A DNA stretch of 64,000 nt from Paenibacillaceae bacterium GAS479 (GCA_900105225.1 LT629764.1:4670501-4734500); one strand, 5' to 3'. Shown: positions 17,741 to 26,379, numbered from the stretch's first letter. The notes: generated by a model not told the origin, from the letters alone. A program made the numbers and translations.

Positions 17741-18775
17741 ATGAGTCGGAGCCGAGTTACGATCAAAGATGTTGCCAAGCTTGCGGAGGTATCTATTGCA
17801 ACTGTCTCCAATGTCATCAATGGCACGGGACGGGTATCGCTGGATACGCAGCGCAAGGTGGAACAGGCTATCGGGGAACTCGAATTCGCGCCAAGCGCTT
17901 CCGCCAGAAACCTGAAGGATAAGAAATCGTCGCTTATTGCCGTTATCGTCCCTTTGCTGGAGAAGGGCAGGCTTCAGGATAATCCCTTTTACTGGCATCT
18001 GGTTAGAGGTATTGAAGAAAGCGCCAGAGACGAGAAGCTGCATGTCATTTTAGTTGGAATAGGTCCAGACGAGTCTTTCTCGTTTATCCGTGAACAGCAT
18101 CTTGACGGCCTGATTTTTGTCGGCGCTTTTGAGGACACCGAAGTCGTGGAGAGCGTTCTGCGCTTGAATGTCCCCTGCGTTTTCATGGACAGCCTGGTCG
18201 ACAACCCGGATTTCTACCAGGTAAGTCTTGACGATGAGCTTGGCGGTTATATCGGAACCAAACATCTGTTATCGCTCGGACATGAACGGATCGTGCTGCT
18301 CACCGGTCTATTAAAGAAGGATGGCGTAAACTACTGCCGCTGGCAGGGGTATCGACGTGCATTGGAAGAAGCAGGAGTTCCTTATCGTCCTGAGCTCGTA
18401 TACGAGGAGCCGACTTCTTCGCTTGGAGGGTACCGAGCGGCATCGAGAATTGGGGCCAAGGGCGGCGGAGTGACGGCCGTATTCGCTTTATCCGATATGG
18501 CGGCCATCGGGCTGATCAAAGGGCTGCATGATCTTGGTATCCAGGTTCCCCGAGACATGTCTATCGTCGGATTTGATGATGACGAGCGTGCTCGTTATTG
18601 CATTCCGGCATTGACGACGGTTCGTCAGGATATTGTTCAAAAAGGGCGGACAGCTGTGCATCTTCTCACAGCCCAGATCGAGCGGGATCATAGCGTCGAA
18701 CGCCAGGTAAAGCTTAGCGTAGAGCTGGTGCCTCGCCAAAGTACAGCGCCGCTAGCACCGCATGCAAAGGACTAA
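17741..18775 (+). CDS. LacI family regulator, probably of the maltodextrin transport operon
   Basis: 344 residues from the ATG at 17741 behind AGAGGAG. The helix-turn-helix is at residues 5-25 (TIKDVAKLAEVSIATVSNVI) with hinge helix SASARNLKDKKS. A periplasmic-binding-protein-like effector domain follows to residue 340 (GYRAASRIG, MSIVGFDDDERARY, TTVRQDIVQKG). It lies directly upstream of the binding protein and permeases, and CG-centred palindromes (GCAAACGTTTGC at 19089) precede those genes, as for MalR-type regulators. The inducer is probably a malto-oligosaccharide; this is inference from context. Confidence 0.85.
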   Translation: MSRSRVTIKDVAKLAEVSIATVSNVINGTGRVSLDTQRKVEQAIGELEFAPSASARNLKDKKSSLIAVIVPLLEKGRLQDNPFYWHLVRGIEESARDEKLHVILVGIGPDESFSFIREQHLDGLIFVGAFEDTEVVESVLRLNVPCVFMDSLVDNPDFYQVSLDDELGGYIGTKHLLSLGHERIVLLTGLLKKDGVNYCRWQGYRRALEEAGVPYRPELVYEEPTSSLGGYRAASRIGAKGGGVTAVFALSDMAAIGLIKGLHDLGIQVPRDMSIVGFDDDERARYCIPALTTVRQDIVQKGRTAVHLLTAQIERDHSVERQVKLSVELVPRQSTAPLAPHAKD

Positions 18776-18795
18776 CGGATGTTAGTCTTTTGCAT
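18762..18795 (+). terminator. Hairpin overlapping the end of the lacI-type gene
   Basis: ATGCAAAGGACTAAC pairs with GTTAGTCTTTTGCAT around loop GGAT, with one G-T pair. The TAA stop codon lies in the left arm. There is no T-run after the stem, so it may be a weak terminator or mRNA 3' end. Confidence 0.5.
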
Positions 18796-18842
18796 CGCAC
18801 TACAAGCAAGGCTTGGTGAAGGAGGTACGCGTTCACTCGCAA

Positions 18843-18856
18843 TGAAAACGCTTACT
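18843..18856 (+). promoter_or_regulatory. Possible CcpA cre site upstream of the maltose promoter
   Basis: TGAAAACGCTTACT fits the loose cre pattern TGWAANCGNTNNCW. It lies about 100 bases upstream of the promoter at 18944, and catabolite control of a maltodextrin importer would be expected. Confidence 0.45.
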
Positions 18857-18934
18857 TTGGCTATTCTCCTGCATGACAAATTGGTAGTTAAAGATCGCTA
18901 ATAAAATCACAGATTATTCTTTATTATGGTCAAT

Positions 18935-19100
18935 GCAAACGATTTAACAAACGATATTGGTTGTTGTATGATGGGTGAGATTTTTGGTGAACCGCTTTCA
19001 TTTCTCGAATACATAAGGTTGGATACAAGTTTAAAACGATGCCGTGGCGGGACTTGCAAAAAAGCGAGAGTATAATGCTGCATTATTTGCAAACGTTTGC
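18935..19100 (+). promoter_or_regulatory. Promoter and operators of the maltodextrin transport genes
   Basis: TTAACA at 18944-18949 and TATGAT at 18967-18972 are 17 bases apart. GCAAACGATTTAAC overlaps the -35 box. The perfect palindrome GCAAACGTTTGC lies at 19089-19100 in the leader. Both match the AAACG-core operators of the LacI/MalR type. The rest of the gap 18776-19172 shows nothing else. Confidence 0.65.
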
Positions 19101-19172
19101 GCACTTTATTGCGGACGACTTCGGCATCGTTCAAATTCATGGGTCAAAAACATGAAAGGGGAACAGAAGAAA

Positions 19173-20489
19173 ATGAAAAAAACGTATGTATGGACATTAG
19201 TCGCAGCAATGGCACTTGTATCTGCATGTGGTAACAAAGGAGGTAGCAACAGTTCAAACACCTCTGCCACCAATGCTCCGGCAAGCAGCCCGGCGGCCAA
19301 CACGGAGGCAAGTGCTCCGCTAGCTGCCGCAGAGGAGCTCCAACCGGAGGAAGGCGCAACGCTGATGGTTTGGGAAAGTAAAGAGGAGCGCCCGTTCGTT
19401 GAGGCGATTGCCAAAGAATTTACCGCCAAATACGGCGTTCCCGTCAAGTTCGAGGAAGTGGGCTCCGGCGACCAGGTAAATAAGCTGATCAATGACGGTC
19501 CTGCCGGCCTCGGCGCAGATGTTGTGCTGTTCCCGCATGATAACTTGGGCAAAGCGGTTCAGGCTGGTCTCTTGTTGCCGAATGATTACTACGAGGCAGA
19601 AACAAAAACGGCAAACTCGGATATCGCGCTTACTGCTGTAAGTTATGACGGCGTGCTTTACGGCTACCCGCGTTCCGTTGAGACTTACGCGCTGTTCTAC
19701 AACAAAAAGCTAATTTCTACACCTCCAAAAACATTCGACGAAGTTGTTGAATTCGCTAAAACGTACAATGATCCTAAAAACAATAAGTTCGCTTTGATGT
19801 GGGAACTTGGAAAACTATACTTCAACTATCCGTTCCTGTCCGGTGGATATATTTACGGTGACAACGGCCAGAACAAAGATGATATCGGTTTGAATAACGA
19901 GGGAGCCGTACAAGGCATGGCCTATTTTGCCACCCTGAAAGACAAACTGGTGCCGCTGAACTCTGCCGACGTCACTTATGATGTTAAAAAAGGTCTCTTT
20001 ACGTCTGGAACGCTGGCAATGGACATTAATGGTCCTTGGTCGATCGGTGATTACCGCAATGCTGGCATCGACTTCGGTGTAGTCCCGCTGCCGTCGATTA
20101 ACGGCAAACCGGCTTCCTCGTTCTCCGGCATCAAAGGCTGGTATGTAAACTTATACTCTAAATATCCAAACGCAGCACGTCTGTTCTCCTACTTCACCTC
20201 GACGAAGGAAGCTCAGCTCAAAAACTTCGAAATTACGGGTGCGCTGCCATCTAACAAAGAAGCGGCGAATGATCCTTCGGTGCAAAGCAGCGAGATCGTG
20301 AAAGGCTTCCTGGATCAGTTCAATCAATCAACGCCAATGCCGTCCATTCCAGAAATGACCAACGTATGGGGCCCGATCGACGCGGCTATTTCCGATGTTT
20401 GGAACAAAGGCAAAGATCCAAAAACAGCGCTTGATAAAGCTGTACAGCAAATCAAAGATGCCAATAACGGAGCTGCTCCTAAGAAATAA
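19173..20489 (+). CDS. Maltose/maltodextrin-type ABC transporter binding lipoprotein
   Basis: 438 residues from the ATG at 19173, about 11 bases after AAAGGGG; the frame extends upstream but without ribosome sites. A lipoprotein signal with lipobox ALVSAC (Cys at about residue 18) and a Ser/Ala/Asn-rich linker precede a family 1 solute-binding domain. It resembles MalE/MdxE: ATLMVWESKEERPFVEAIAKEF, ADVVLFPHDNLGKAVQAGLL, YGYPRSVETYALFYNK, and GPWSIGDYRNAGIDFGVVPLP. It is the first gene of an operon with two permeases. No ATPase gene is present, so a shared MsmX-type ATPase elsewhere is expected. Confidence 0.9.
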   Translation: MKKTYVWTLVAAMALVSACGNKGGSNSSNTSATNAPASSPAANTEASAPLAAAEELQPEEGATLMVWESKEERPFVEAIAKEFTAKYGVPVKFEEVGSGDQVNKLINDGPAGLGADVVLFPHDNLGKAVQAGLLLPNDYYEAETKTANSDIALTAVSYDGVLYGYPRSVETYALFYNKKLISTPPKTFDEVVEFAKTYNDPKNNKFALMWELGKLYFNYPFLSGGYIYGDNGQNKDDIGLNNEGAVQGMAYFATLKDKLVPLNSADVTYDVKKGLFTSGTLAMDINGPWSIGDYRNAGIDFGVVPLPSINGKPASSFSGIKGWYVNLYSKYPNAARLFSYFTSTKEAQLKNFEITGALPSNKEAANDPSVQSSEIVKGFLDQFNQSTPMPSIPEMTNVWGPIDAAISDVWNKGKDPKTALDKAVQQIKDANNGAAPKK

Positions 20490-20506
20490 CGGGAGCGTGA
20501 GGTGGT

Positions 20507-20533
20507 CCGTCGGGAGCTAGGAGCTTCCGACGG
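20507..20533 (+). terminator. Intercistronic hairpin between binding protein and permease genes
   Basis: CCGTCGGGAGCT pairs with AGCTTCCGACGG (one G-T) around a three-base loop. Such stems commonly keep binding-protein mRNA more abundant than permease mRNA. Confidence 0.6.
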
Positions 20534-20588
20534 CTCCTCTATTAACAAGACGGAGCAACTTAGATAGATAGAGGAGGGAGCCGGCAGT

Positions 20589-21899
20589 ATGCGTCAACGG
20601 AGCATTGCAGCTGTGTTGTCCACGCTCTTCATGGGACTCGGACAACTGTACAATCGTCAATACATAAAGGGTTTGCTGTTTGCAGCGATCGAAGTGCTCG
20701 CGCTGATTTGGCTGATGCCGAACATCGGCAAGGCGCTTTGGGGTGTCTATACGCTCGGAGAGAAAACACAAGGATTTCAGAAAGTCGGCAAGCTGAATGT
20801 GCGCGTTGAAGGCGACCATTCCATTTACCTGCTGATCGGCGGGCTGATTACCCTGTTCGTACTAGCTATTTTTATTGTCATCTATATCATGACTATCCGC
20901 GATGCGTACCGGACCGGAAAAAACCGCGAAGCTGGAGCTGCCGTTCCGTCCTTCCAGGAAACGCTCGCTTACGTTACGGATAAACAATTCCCGATTCTGA
21001 TGCTGACCGTGCCGATTATCGGTGTGCTGTTCCTGACGGTCATGCCAATTGTGTTCATGATCATGCTGGCGTTCACCAACTACGCAGCACCGAATAATAT
21101 TCCGCCAAAATCACTCGTAGATTGGGTTGGATTCGACACATTCGCCAACCTCGTTACGCTGAAAACGTGGAGTGCCACCTTTATCGGCGTAGCAACCTGG
21201 ACCATTATATGGGCCGTCATCGCTACGGTGACGACCTACATAGGCGGCATTCTTGTCGCGCTGCTTATTGAGTCCAAGGGCGTGTATTTCAAGAAAATGT
21301 GGCGCACAATCTTTATTCTCCCCTATGCGATTCCTCAGCTGATCTCGCTGCTTGTCATGCGTAATTTGTTTAACGGCCAGTTCGGACCGATTAACCAGTA
21401 TCTCGGTTATTTTGGTCTTGGCAAGCTGCCTTGGCTGACCGATCCATTTTGGGCCAAAGTTACCGTCATTATGGTTAATATGTGGATTGGTATTCCGGTT
21501 TCCATGGTCCTCATTCTCGGCATCCTGACCGCAATTCCGAAGGATATGTACGAGGCGGCGGAAGTAGACGGAGCGACTGGTTTCCAGAAGTTCCGCATTA
21601 TTACAATGCCGTTCATTCTGTTCTCGACAGTTCCGATTCTGATTACTCAGTTCGCCGGAAACATCAACAACTTCAGTGTCATCTTCCTGTTGACGAACGG
21701 TGATCCAGTCAATGGTGACTACCAGTATGCGGGCAGCACAGATTTGCTCGTTACTTGGCTGTATAAGCTGACGCTCAACAACAGCCAGTTCAATATGTCA
21801 TCGGCGATTGGCATCGTCATATTCCTGATCGTGGCTTCCTTCTCCATCTGGAATTACAGGCGCTCCCGGTCGTTTAAAGAGGAGGATATGATTCAATGA
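20589..21899 (+). CDS. Maltodextrin-type ABC transporter permease (MalF-like)
   Basis: 436 residues, start behind AGGAGGGA. The N-terminus has TM1 and a tail (RSIAAVLSTLFMGLGQLYNRQ) typical of MalF/MdxF proteins of Firmicutes. A hydrophobic segment at about 84-105 and the permease core follow. The EAA loop that contacts the ATPase is at about 320-340 (EAAEVDGATGFQKFRIITMPF). It pairs with the MalG-like permease, whose start overlaps this stop by four bases. The sugar specificity is inferred from family resemblance. Confidence 0.9.
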   Translation: MRQRSIAAVLSTLFMGLGQLYNRQYIKGLLFAAIEVLALIWLMPNIGKALWGVYTLGEKTQGFQKVGKLNVRVEGDHSIYLLIGGLITLFVLAIFIVIYIMTIRDAYRTGKNREAGAAVPSFQETLAYVTDKQFPILMLTVPIIGVLFLTVMPIVFMIMLAFTNYAAPNNIPPKSLVDWVGFDTFANLVTLKTWSATFIGVATWTIIWAVIATVTTYIGGILVALLIESKGVYFKKMWRTIFILPYAIPQLISLLVMRNLFNGQFGPINQYLGYFGLGKLPWLTDPFWAKVTVIMVNMWIGIPVSMVLILGILTAIPKDMYEAAEVDGATGFQKFRIITMPFILFSTVPILITQFAGNINNFSVIFLLTNGDPVNGDYQYAGSTDLLVTWLYKLTLNNSQFNMSSAIGIVIFLIVASFSIWNYRRSRSFKEEDMIQ

Positions 21900-22735
21900 G
21901 TACTAAATTGCGCTCGGCAGTCATTCTTACGCTTAAATATATCGTGTTGATCACGCTGGCGGTCACAGCAATCTATCCGGCGCTTTGGATTGTGCTATCT
22001 TCCTTCCGTCCTGGAGCTTCGCTGTTTAGCGAACGACTCATTCCAGAGACGTTCACGTTGGTGCATTACAAAGAGCTGTTTAATAACCCAAGCTTCCAAT
22101 ACGGTCGCTGGTATCTCAATACGCTGAAAATCGCCACGCTGACGATGATCTTCTCGACGATCCTCATCACACTCAGCACGTATGCACTCTCTCGTTTCCG
22201 TTTCCGCGGCCGGCAGAGCATTCTGACCGCGATGCTCGTACTGGGCATGTTCCCAGGCTTCATGAGCATGATCGCTATTTTTATTTTGCTGCTCCAGCTG
22301 AATTTGCTTGACACTCATGCGGCGCTCATTCTTGTTTATTCGGCAGGCTCGGTGCTGGGCGGTTTTGTCGTCAAAGGCTTCTTCGACACCATTCCGCGCA
22401 GTCTCGACGAAGCGGCCCGTATCGACGGCGCCACGCATTTGCAGGTTTTCGTGAAAATTATGCTTCCACTGTCGAAGCCGATGCTCACCTATGTCGCTCT
22501 GACGAGCTTTACAGGCGCATGGATCGACTTCATCTTCGCCCGACTTGTACTGCGTACGAAGGAAAACTGGACACTGGCCGTAGGCATGTGGGACCTAGTC
22601 AACTCGTTCCAGAGCAGCAACTTCACGCTGTTCGCCGCCGGTGCTGTATTGATCGCATTGCCGATCACGCTGTTGTTCTTCTTCCTGCAGCGTTTCCTCG
22701 TGCAGGGCATGATGTCCGGGGCCTCCAAGGGCTAA
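21896..22735 (+). CDS. Maltodextrin-type ABC transporter permease (MalG-like)
   Basis: 279 residues; the ATG overlaps the end of the previous gene (ATGA), with GAGGAGGA upstream. Six membrane spans are visible. The EAA loop is EAARIDGATHLQVFVKIMLPL, and the C-terminus QGMMSGASKG is typical of MalG. It forms the membrane channel with the MalF-like protein. Last gene of the operon; a strong terminator follows. Confidence 0.92.
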   Translation: MSTKLRSAVILTLKYIVLITLAVTAIYPALWIVLSSFRPGASLFSERLIPETFTLVHYKELFNNPSFQYGRWYLNTLKIATLTMIFSTILITLSTYALSRFRFRGRQSILTAMLVLGMFPGFMSMIAIFILLLQLNLLDTHAALILVYSAGSVLGGFVVKGFFDTIPRSLDEAARIDGATHLQVFVKIMLPLSKPMLTYVALTSFTGAWIDFIFARLVLRTKENWTLAVGMWDLVNSFQSSNFTLFAAGAVLIALPITLLFFFLQRFLVQGMMSGASKG

Positions 22736-22791
22736 CATCTGGAGTCTCACAGGGCTCCTATCTAATGTCGCCCGATGCTGGCTTGAACGCC

Positions 22792-22831
22792 AAACTCCAC
22801 ATCCGCTTTTGGGCGGGTGTGGAGTTTTTTT
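22792..22831 (+). terminator. Rho-independent terminator of the maltodextrin operon
   Basis: AAACTCCACATCCGC pairs with GCGGGTGTGGAGTTT (one G-T pair) and is followed by TTTT. Confidence 0.85.
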
Positions 22832-22845
22832 GATAACAAGCGGGT

Positions 22846-23115
22846 CTACCTGTAATCCCGGATCACCTTGAAGCCATGCCAGGAGGTAATCCAGTTTTTG
22901 ACCGCCATAACCTGCATCAGCATCAGAGAGGGCATGAACAGCATCGTCAGCACGGGCAGCATGACAACGACAGAGCGAGCGAAAGGGAATTTCCAGACGT
23001 AGCGAATACCGTCCGCCAAATCCTGGATGAACTTTCTTTCTTCCCGGGGCGGAGCATTCAGACGAACGGGATATGTCTGAGGAGCAGCTTCCATCTCTTC
23101 TAGAGCTAGAGGCAC
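22846..23115 (-). pseudogene. Fragment of an MFS permease
   Basis: An 89-codon frame holds DLADGIRYVWKFPFARSVVV followed by a hydrophobic segment (MLPVLTMLFMPSLMLMQVM). This matches the region around TM7 of EntS/MFS_3-type exporters, where a G-F/I-R-Y-V-W motif leads into a span. Everything else of the about 400-residue protein is missing and the tail is unrelated. The GTG start has no clear ribosome site. It is best read as a decayed remnant. Confidence 0.55.
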
Positions 23116-23132
23116 GAGTCTATAGCAATATA

Positions 23133-23162
23133 TTGACAGGGATTATTTGGGAATTGTATACT
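23133..23162 (+). promoter_or_regulatory. Promoter of the T-box leader
   Basis: TTGACA at 23133-23138 and TATACT at 23157-23162 are separated by 18 bases. Transcription would start near 23169. Confidence 0.75.
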
Positions 23163-23168
23163 GGGTCA

Positions 23169-23427
23169 AAATACAATACGGACTAAACGCAATGATTGGA
23201 AGTAATAAGGAATAACTATTGCCCAGAGAACTGTCGGTTGGTGTAAGACAGTCAATAGGATTCCCCAACTCACCCATGAGCGGTAAGATCGAAAATGAGT
23301 AGATCTTAACGGCTAACCCTCCGTAATCGGGTTCTAAGATTCGTTGTCTTTTTATTAAAACAACGATCAAGAAGAGTGGTACCGCGAAGGTTAAACCTAT
23401 CGCCTCTTTGTAGGCGATAGGTTTTTT
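23169..23427 (+). promoter_or_regulatory. T-box riboswitch leader (probable leucine specifier)
   Basis: The T-box sequence GAGTGGTACCGCG is at 23374-23386 and is followed by a terminator (AACCTATCGCC pairing with GGCGATAGGTT, then TTTTTT) at 23394-23427. Stem I is visible: the AGTA motif (23201-23204), a helix GGAAT..CTATTG pairing with CAATAG.GATTCC, and the distal element CAGAGAACTGTCGGTTGGTG. After the helix, CCAACTCACCCATGAGC places CTC at 23269-23271 in the specifier position, as in leucine T-boxes. A Stem III-like hairpin lies at 23341-23367 (TCGTTGT/ACAACGA). Uncharged tRNA should open expression of the methyltransferase downstream. Confidence 0.88.
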
Positions 23428-23474
23428 CTATTCTCTACAATAAAAAAACAACTAAATGAAGGTAGGTGTTTTGG

Positions 23475-24284
23475 ATGATGGAAAACGTTATTGATTATTA
23501 CTCCCAATTTGATGAATGGGGAAGGCTGGATAGGGAACCACTTGAGTTCACTATTAATCTGCATTTTATAAAGCAGTATTTAGCTACATCTGGGTTTGTG
23601 CTAGATAATGGCGCAGGACCAGGTAAATACTCGATTGAGTTGGCTAAACTCGGATATAACGTAACTCTATCTGACCTAACACCCAAGCTAGTTGAAATTG
23701 CTAAGCAGAAGGTATCGGAGTTAGAGTTAACTGAACAATTTAATGGGTTTCATGTGTTGAATGCAACTAATCTAGACGGAATAGCAGACGAGAAGTTTGA
23801 TGCCTCTCTCATGTTAGGCCCTCTATATCATTTACAAAAAGAAGAGGAACGAGTTTCAGCGGTTAAGGAATTGTTTCGTGTGACAAAGAGGAATGGTATC
23901 GTTTTTGTAGCATTTCAAAGTCGAATGAGGATGACAATTACATCATTACAGTTTCCTCAGTATTGGAAACCAAATGACAACATAGATTCAATACATGAGT
24001 TTTATGAAAATGGTGTTTTCAATCATAATGATAAAGGTCGATTTACAGGAGCCTATTATTTCAATATTGATGAAATAAAACCGTTCATGGAGAAGAGCGG
24101 GTTTCATACCATTGATTTAATTGGTTCATCTAGCATCGGAGCAATGCTGAACAACGAGCAAAAACAGTATTGGACAGACCAAGGTGAGTATGAAAAGTTG
24201 GTTAACTTTCTGATTACCTCTGCTAATGATCCATCCGTTTTGGGAATTTCATCCCATTTGCTGTATATAGGGAGGAGGAAGTAA
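23475..24284 (+). CDS. Class I SAM-dependent methyltransferase under T-box control
   Basis: 269 residues from the ATG at 23475 behind GAAGGTAGG. The Rossmann fold is clear: motif I VLDNGAGPGKYSIELAKLGY at about residues 40-60, acidic motif II LSDLTP, motif III/IV FDASLMLGPLYHL, then FRVTKRNGIVFVAF. The C-terminal half (FNIDEIKPFMEKSGF) is the usual small-molecule methyltransferase lid. The gene is less GC-rich than its neighbours. The substrate is unknown. Control by a leucine-type T-box suggests a role linked to amino acid starvation, or that the gene has captured a leader once serving another gene. Confidence 0.85.
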   Translation: MMENVIDYYSQFDEWGRLDREPLEFTINLHFIKQYLATSGFVLDNGAGPGKYSIELAKLGYNVTLSDLTPKLVEIAKQKVSELELTEQFNGFHVLNATNLDGIADEKFDASLMLGPLYHLQKEEERVSAVKELFRVTKRNGIVFVAFQSRMRMTITSLQFPQYWKPNDNIDSIHEFYENGVFNHNDKGRFTGAYYFNIDEIKPFMEKSGFHTIDLIGSSSIGAMLNNEQKQYWTDQGEYEKLVNFLITSANDPSVLGISSHLLYIGRRK

Positions 24285-24416
24285 ATTTACTGTTGGAACC
24301 AAAAGCACCCTGAAATAGCTAATTAGTATTAAGTTAAACGGGTAACGCTACTTGAATCAATCATGGTAGAGTAACCATTTTGCATTAACCTAACGGGGAA
24401 CAGCAGCTGAATAGCT

Positions 24417-24463
24417 TAACGTAATAAAGCTATCAGCATGCGACCAGCAGCTTTATTACGTTA
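24417..24463. terminator. Perfect 15-bp inverted repeat after the methyltransferase gene
   Basis: TAACGTAATAAAGCT and its exact complement surround a 17-base loop; no T-run follows. The gap 24285-24661 has no gene. Confidence 0.45.
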
Positions 24464-24497
24464 ATGGACAGGTTAGTTCGAATAACTTAAACTCGTT

Positions 24498-24579
24498 TGC
24501 TGACCAAGCGCTCTGCCTCTTTGTGCGGGAGTTGCTCTGCCTTTGCCGACCAGGCACTCTACTTCCTTCTGTGGGAGTT
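24498..24579 (+). repeat. Two imperfect 36-bp direct repeats
   Basis: The unit at 24498-24533 (starting TGCTGACCAAGCGCTCT, ending GGGAGTT) recurs at 24544-24579 (TGCCGACCAGGCACTCT ... GGGAGTT), giving a 46-base period. Function unknown. Confidence 0.55.
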
Positions 24580-24661
24580 ATTTACATACCCAATTTGAGA
24601 GAGTAAGCTGGATTGCGGAGCTATAAAGCGGATAATTCTAACACGGAAAGGGAGAAATGCG

Positions 24662-25576
24662 ATGCTGCAACCATTTGAGCGTGAAGATGAAGTGTTGAGC
24701 CAGGACAGCTTCAGCCGCGAGGAGACGGTCTTTAATCTCATTCATACAATCAGCGCTTCGCCGGATTCATGGCGGCTGAAATCGTCGGACGGACGAATGA
24801 TTTTTGCCCAGACACCCGGCCGCAACGGTTGGTTGTGGCTCGATCCAGAGCTGACGGAGCCGGAGATGCTGGCCCGTATGCAGGAGTTGAATGATGTTCT
24901 TATGACCAGGGCGACCTCTCAACAGGCTACTATGGACAGAACGTCCCCAGAACAGTCACCACCCGCTCCTGGATTGGCGGACAAGACACTCTCGGACAAT
25001 GCCTCGGCCCAGCTTCCTGGCATCTCCGCTAAGCCGCATATAGCGCGGCTGTTCGCCGACCTGTATGCGGGCGCTGGATGCTGGACCTCCAGCATGACGA
25101 TGGAGGCGTACCATTGTCCGAGCGTCAACCCGCCATGCGGGGTAAAGGGCGGCATGCAGCGGGTCGAAGCTGCCGAGCGGTACGTAGCGGCGGAGTTTCT
25201 CGCTGGTATGGTTCGGGATGTATACGGGAAGCCGGCGGATGGGCAGGGACAGTTGACGGTGGCGGATAATTTGATCCGAGACGGCAGGCTGTTTTTTTGG
25301 ATAGGGGACACCGGCGAGCCGTCCGCTATGGCGGGTATCGGCGGAATCTCGCCGAGGCATGGACGTATCAATGCCGTGTACACGCCGCCTGATCGGCGCC
25401 GCAGAGGTTACTGCAGTGCGCTGGTCGCCGAAGTATCCGGCCTGCTCGTGGAGCGAGGACTGATCCCGATGCTGTACGCAGACTGCGTGAACCCGGATTC
25501 CAACAAGGTCTACCGCAGCATCGGATTCCAGCCAGCAGGGAAGATCGAGGATATCCAATTTGACAGCCAGCCCTGA
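24662..25576 (+). CDS. GNAT family N-acetyltransferase with N-terminal extension
   Basis: 304 residues, ATG at 24662 after GGAAAGGGAGAA. The C-terminal third carries the GNAT core: AGIGGISPRHGRINAVYTPP, the acetyl-CoA loop RRRRGYCSALVAEVSGLL at about 238-255, and ADCVNPDSNKVYRSIGFQPAG. The first 200 residues include a segment resembling the partner domain of such two-part GNATs (RWLDPELTEPEM-like acidic region) but have no clear motif. The substrate is unknown. Monocistronic, with a terminator overlapping the stop codon. Confidence 0.82.
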   Translation: MLQPFEREDEVLSQDSFSREETVFNLIHTISASPDSWRLKSSDGRMIFAQTPGRNGWLWLDPELTEPEMLARMQELNDVLMTRATSQQATMDRTSPEQSPPAPGLADKTLSDNASAQLPGISAKPHIARLFADLYAGAGCWTSSMTMEAYHCPSVNPPCGVKGGMQRVEAAERYVAAEFLAGMVRDVYGKPADGQGQLTVADNLIRDGRLFFWIGDTGEPSAMAGIGGISPRHGRINAVYTPPDRRRRGYCSALVAEVSGLLVERGLIPMLYADCVNPDSNKVYRSIGFQPAGKIEDIQFDSQP

Positions 25577-25606
25577 TCCTTTTGGATGCAGGGCTGTCCG
25601 ATTTTT
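25568..25606 (+). terminator. Terminator overlapping the end of the GNAT gene
   Basis: CAGCCCTG, which includes part of the TGA stop, pairs with CAGGGCTG across a 13-base loop. TCCGATTTTTA follows. Confidence 0.65.
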
Positions 25607-25616
25607 AGCCGCATTC

Positions 25617-25634
25617 TGATAAGGATTCTCATCA
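25617..25634 (+). promoter_or_regulatory. Fur-type box before the iron two-component genes
   Basis: TGATAAGGATTCTCATCA is a near-palindrome close to the Fur consensus TGATAATGATTCTCATTA. It lies 68 bases before the response regulator start. Repression by iron is inferred. Confidence 0.7.
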
Positions 25635-25701
25635 CCGATTCGATGCGTTATACTAAGGGAATAACATCAGGATAGGTTCGGAATGAGAGGAATTGGACGG
25701 A

Positions 25702-26379
25702 ATGAAGCGGATTTTATTCATTGAAGACGAGCGGCATATGGCGCGGTTCGTTGAGATGGAGCTGCGGCGCGAGGCATTCGACGTGGTTTTGGCGTATGAC
25801 GGGGAGACGGGCGCGCAGCTTGCGCTTGCCGAGGATTGGGATCTGATTTTGCTCGATCTGATGCTTCCGAAGCTGGACGGGCTGGAGGTATGTCGGCGAA
25901 TCCGTCTGGCCAAAAACACGCCGATTATCATGCTGACGGCGAGAGACAGCGTCACAGACAGAGTTTCGGGCCTCGATTGCGGCGCCGATGATTATATGCC
26001 CAAGCCTTTTGCGATTGAGGAGCTTTTGGCTCGCATGCGAGTCATTTTCAGAAGGCAGGCGGATCGTGATGAACCCGCTCAGGAGTTGCTCACGTTTCAG
26101 AATTTGTCCGTCAATGTCGATTTGAGGGTTATGAAAAAAGACAGCACTGAAATCGGGCTTACCAAGCGTGAATTCGATCTGCTGACGGCGCTTATGGAAA
26201 ATGCCAATCGGGTGATGAACCGGGAACTGCTGCTTGATAAAGTGTGGGGGTTCGAAGCGGCAGTTGATACGAATGTCGTTGATGTGTACGTCCGATATTT
26301 GCGCAATAAAATAGACGAGCCAGGACGAACCAGCTATATCCAAACCGTACGCGGCATCGGTTATGTGATGAAGCTATGA
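25702..26379 (+). CDS. OmpR/PhoB-type response regulator of the ferric iron locus
   Basis: 225 residues from the ATG at 25702, 11 bases after GAGAGG. The receiver domain covers 1-118 with the acidic pair EDE, phosphoacceptor Asp in LILLDLMLP (about residue 51), Thr in MLTARD and Lys in MPKPF. A winged-helix DNA-binding domain covers about 130-223 (LTKREFDLLTALMENANRVMNRELLLDKVWGF, VRYLRNKID). It overlaps the kinase gene by four bases. The targets are likely the iron-uptake genes that follow. Confidence 0.92.
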   Translation: MKRILFIEDERHMARFVEMELRREAFDVVLAYDGETGAQLALAEDWDLILLDLMLPKLDGLEVCRRIRLAKNTPIIMLTARDSVTDRVSGLDCGADDYMPKPFAIEELLARMRVIFRRQADRDEPAQELLTFQNLSVNVDLRVMKKDSTEIGLTKREFDLLTALMENANRVMNRELLLDKVWGFEAAVDTNVVDVYVRYLRNKIDEPGRTSYIQTVRGIGYVMKL

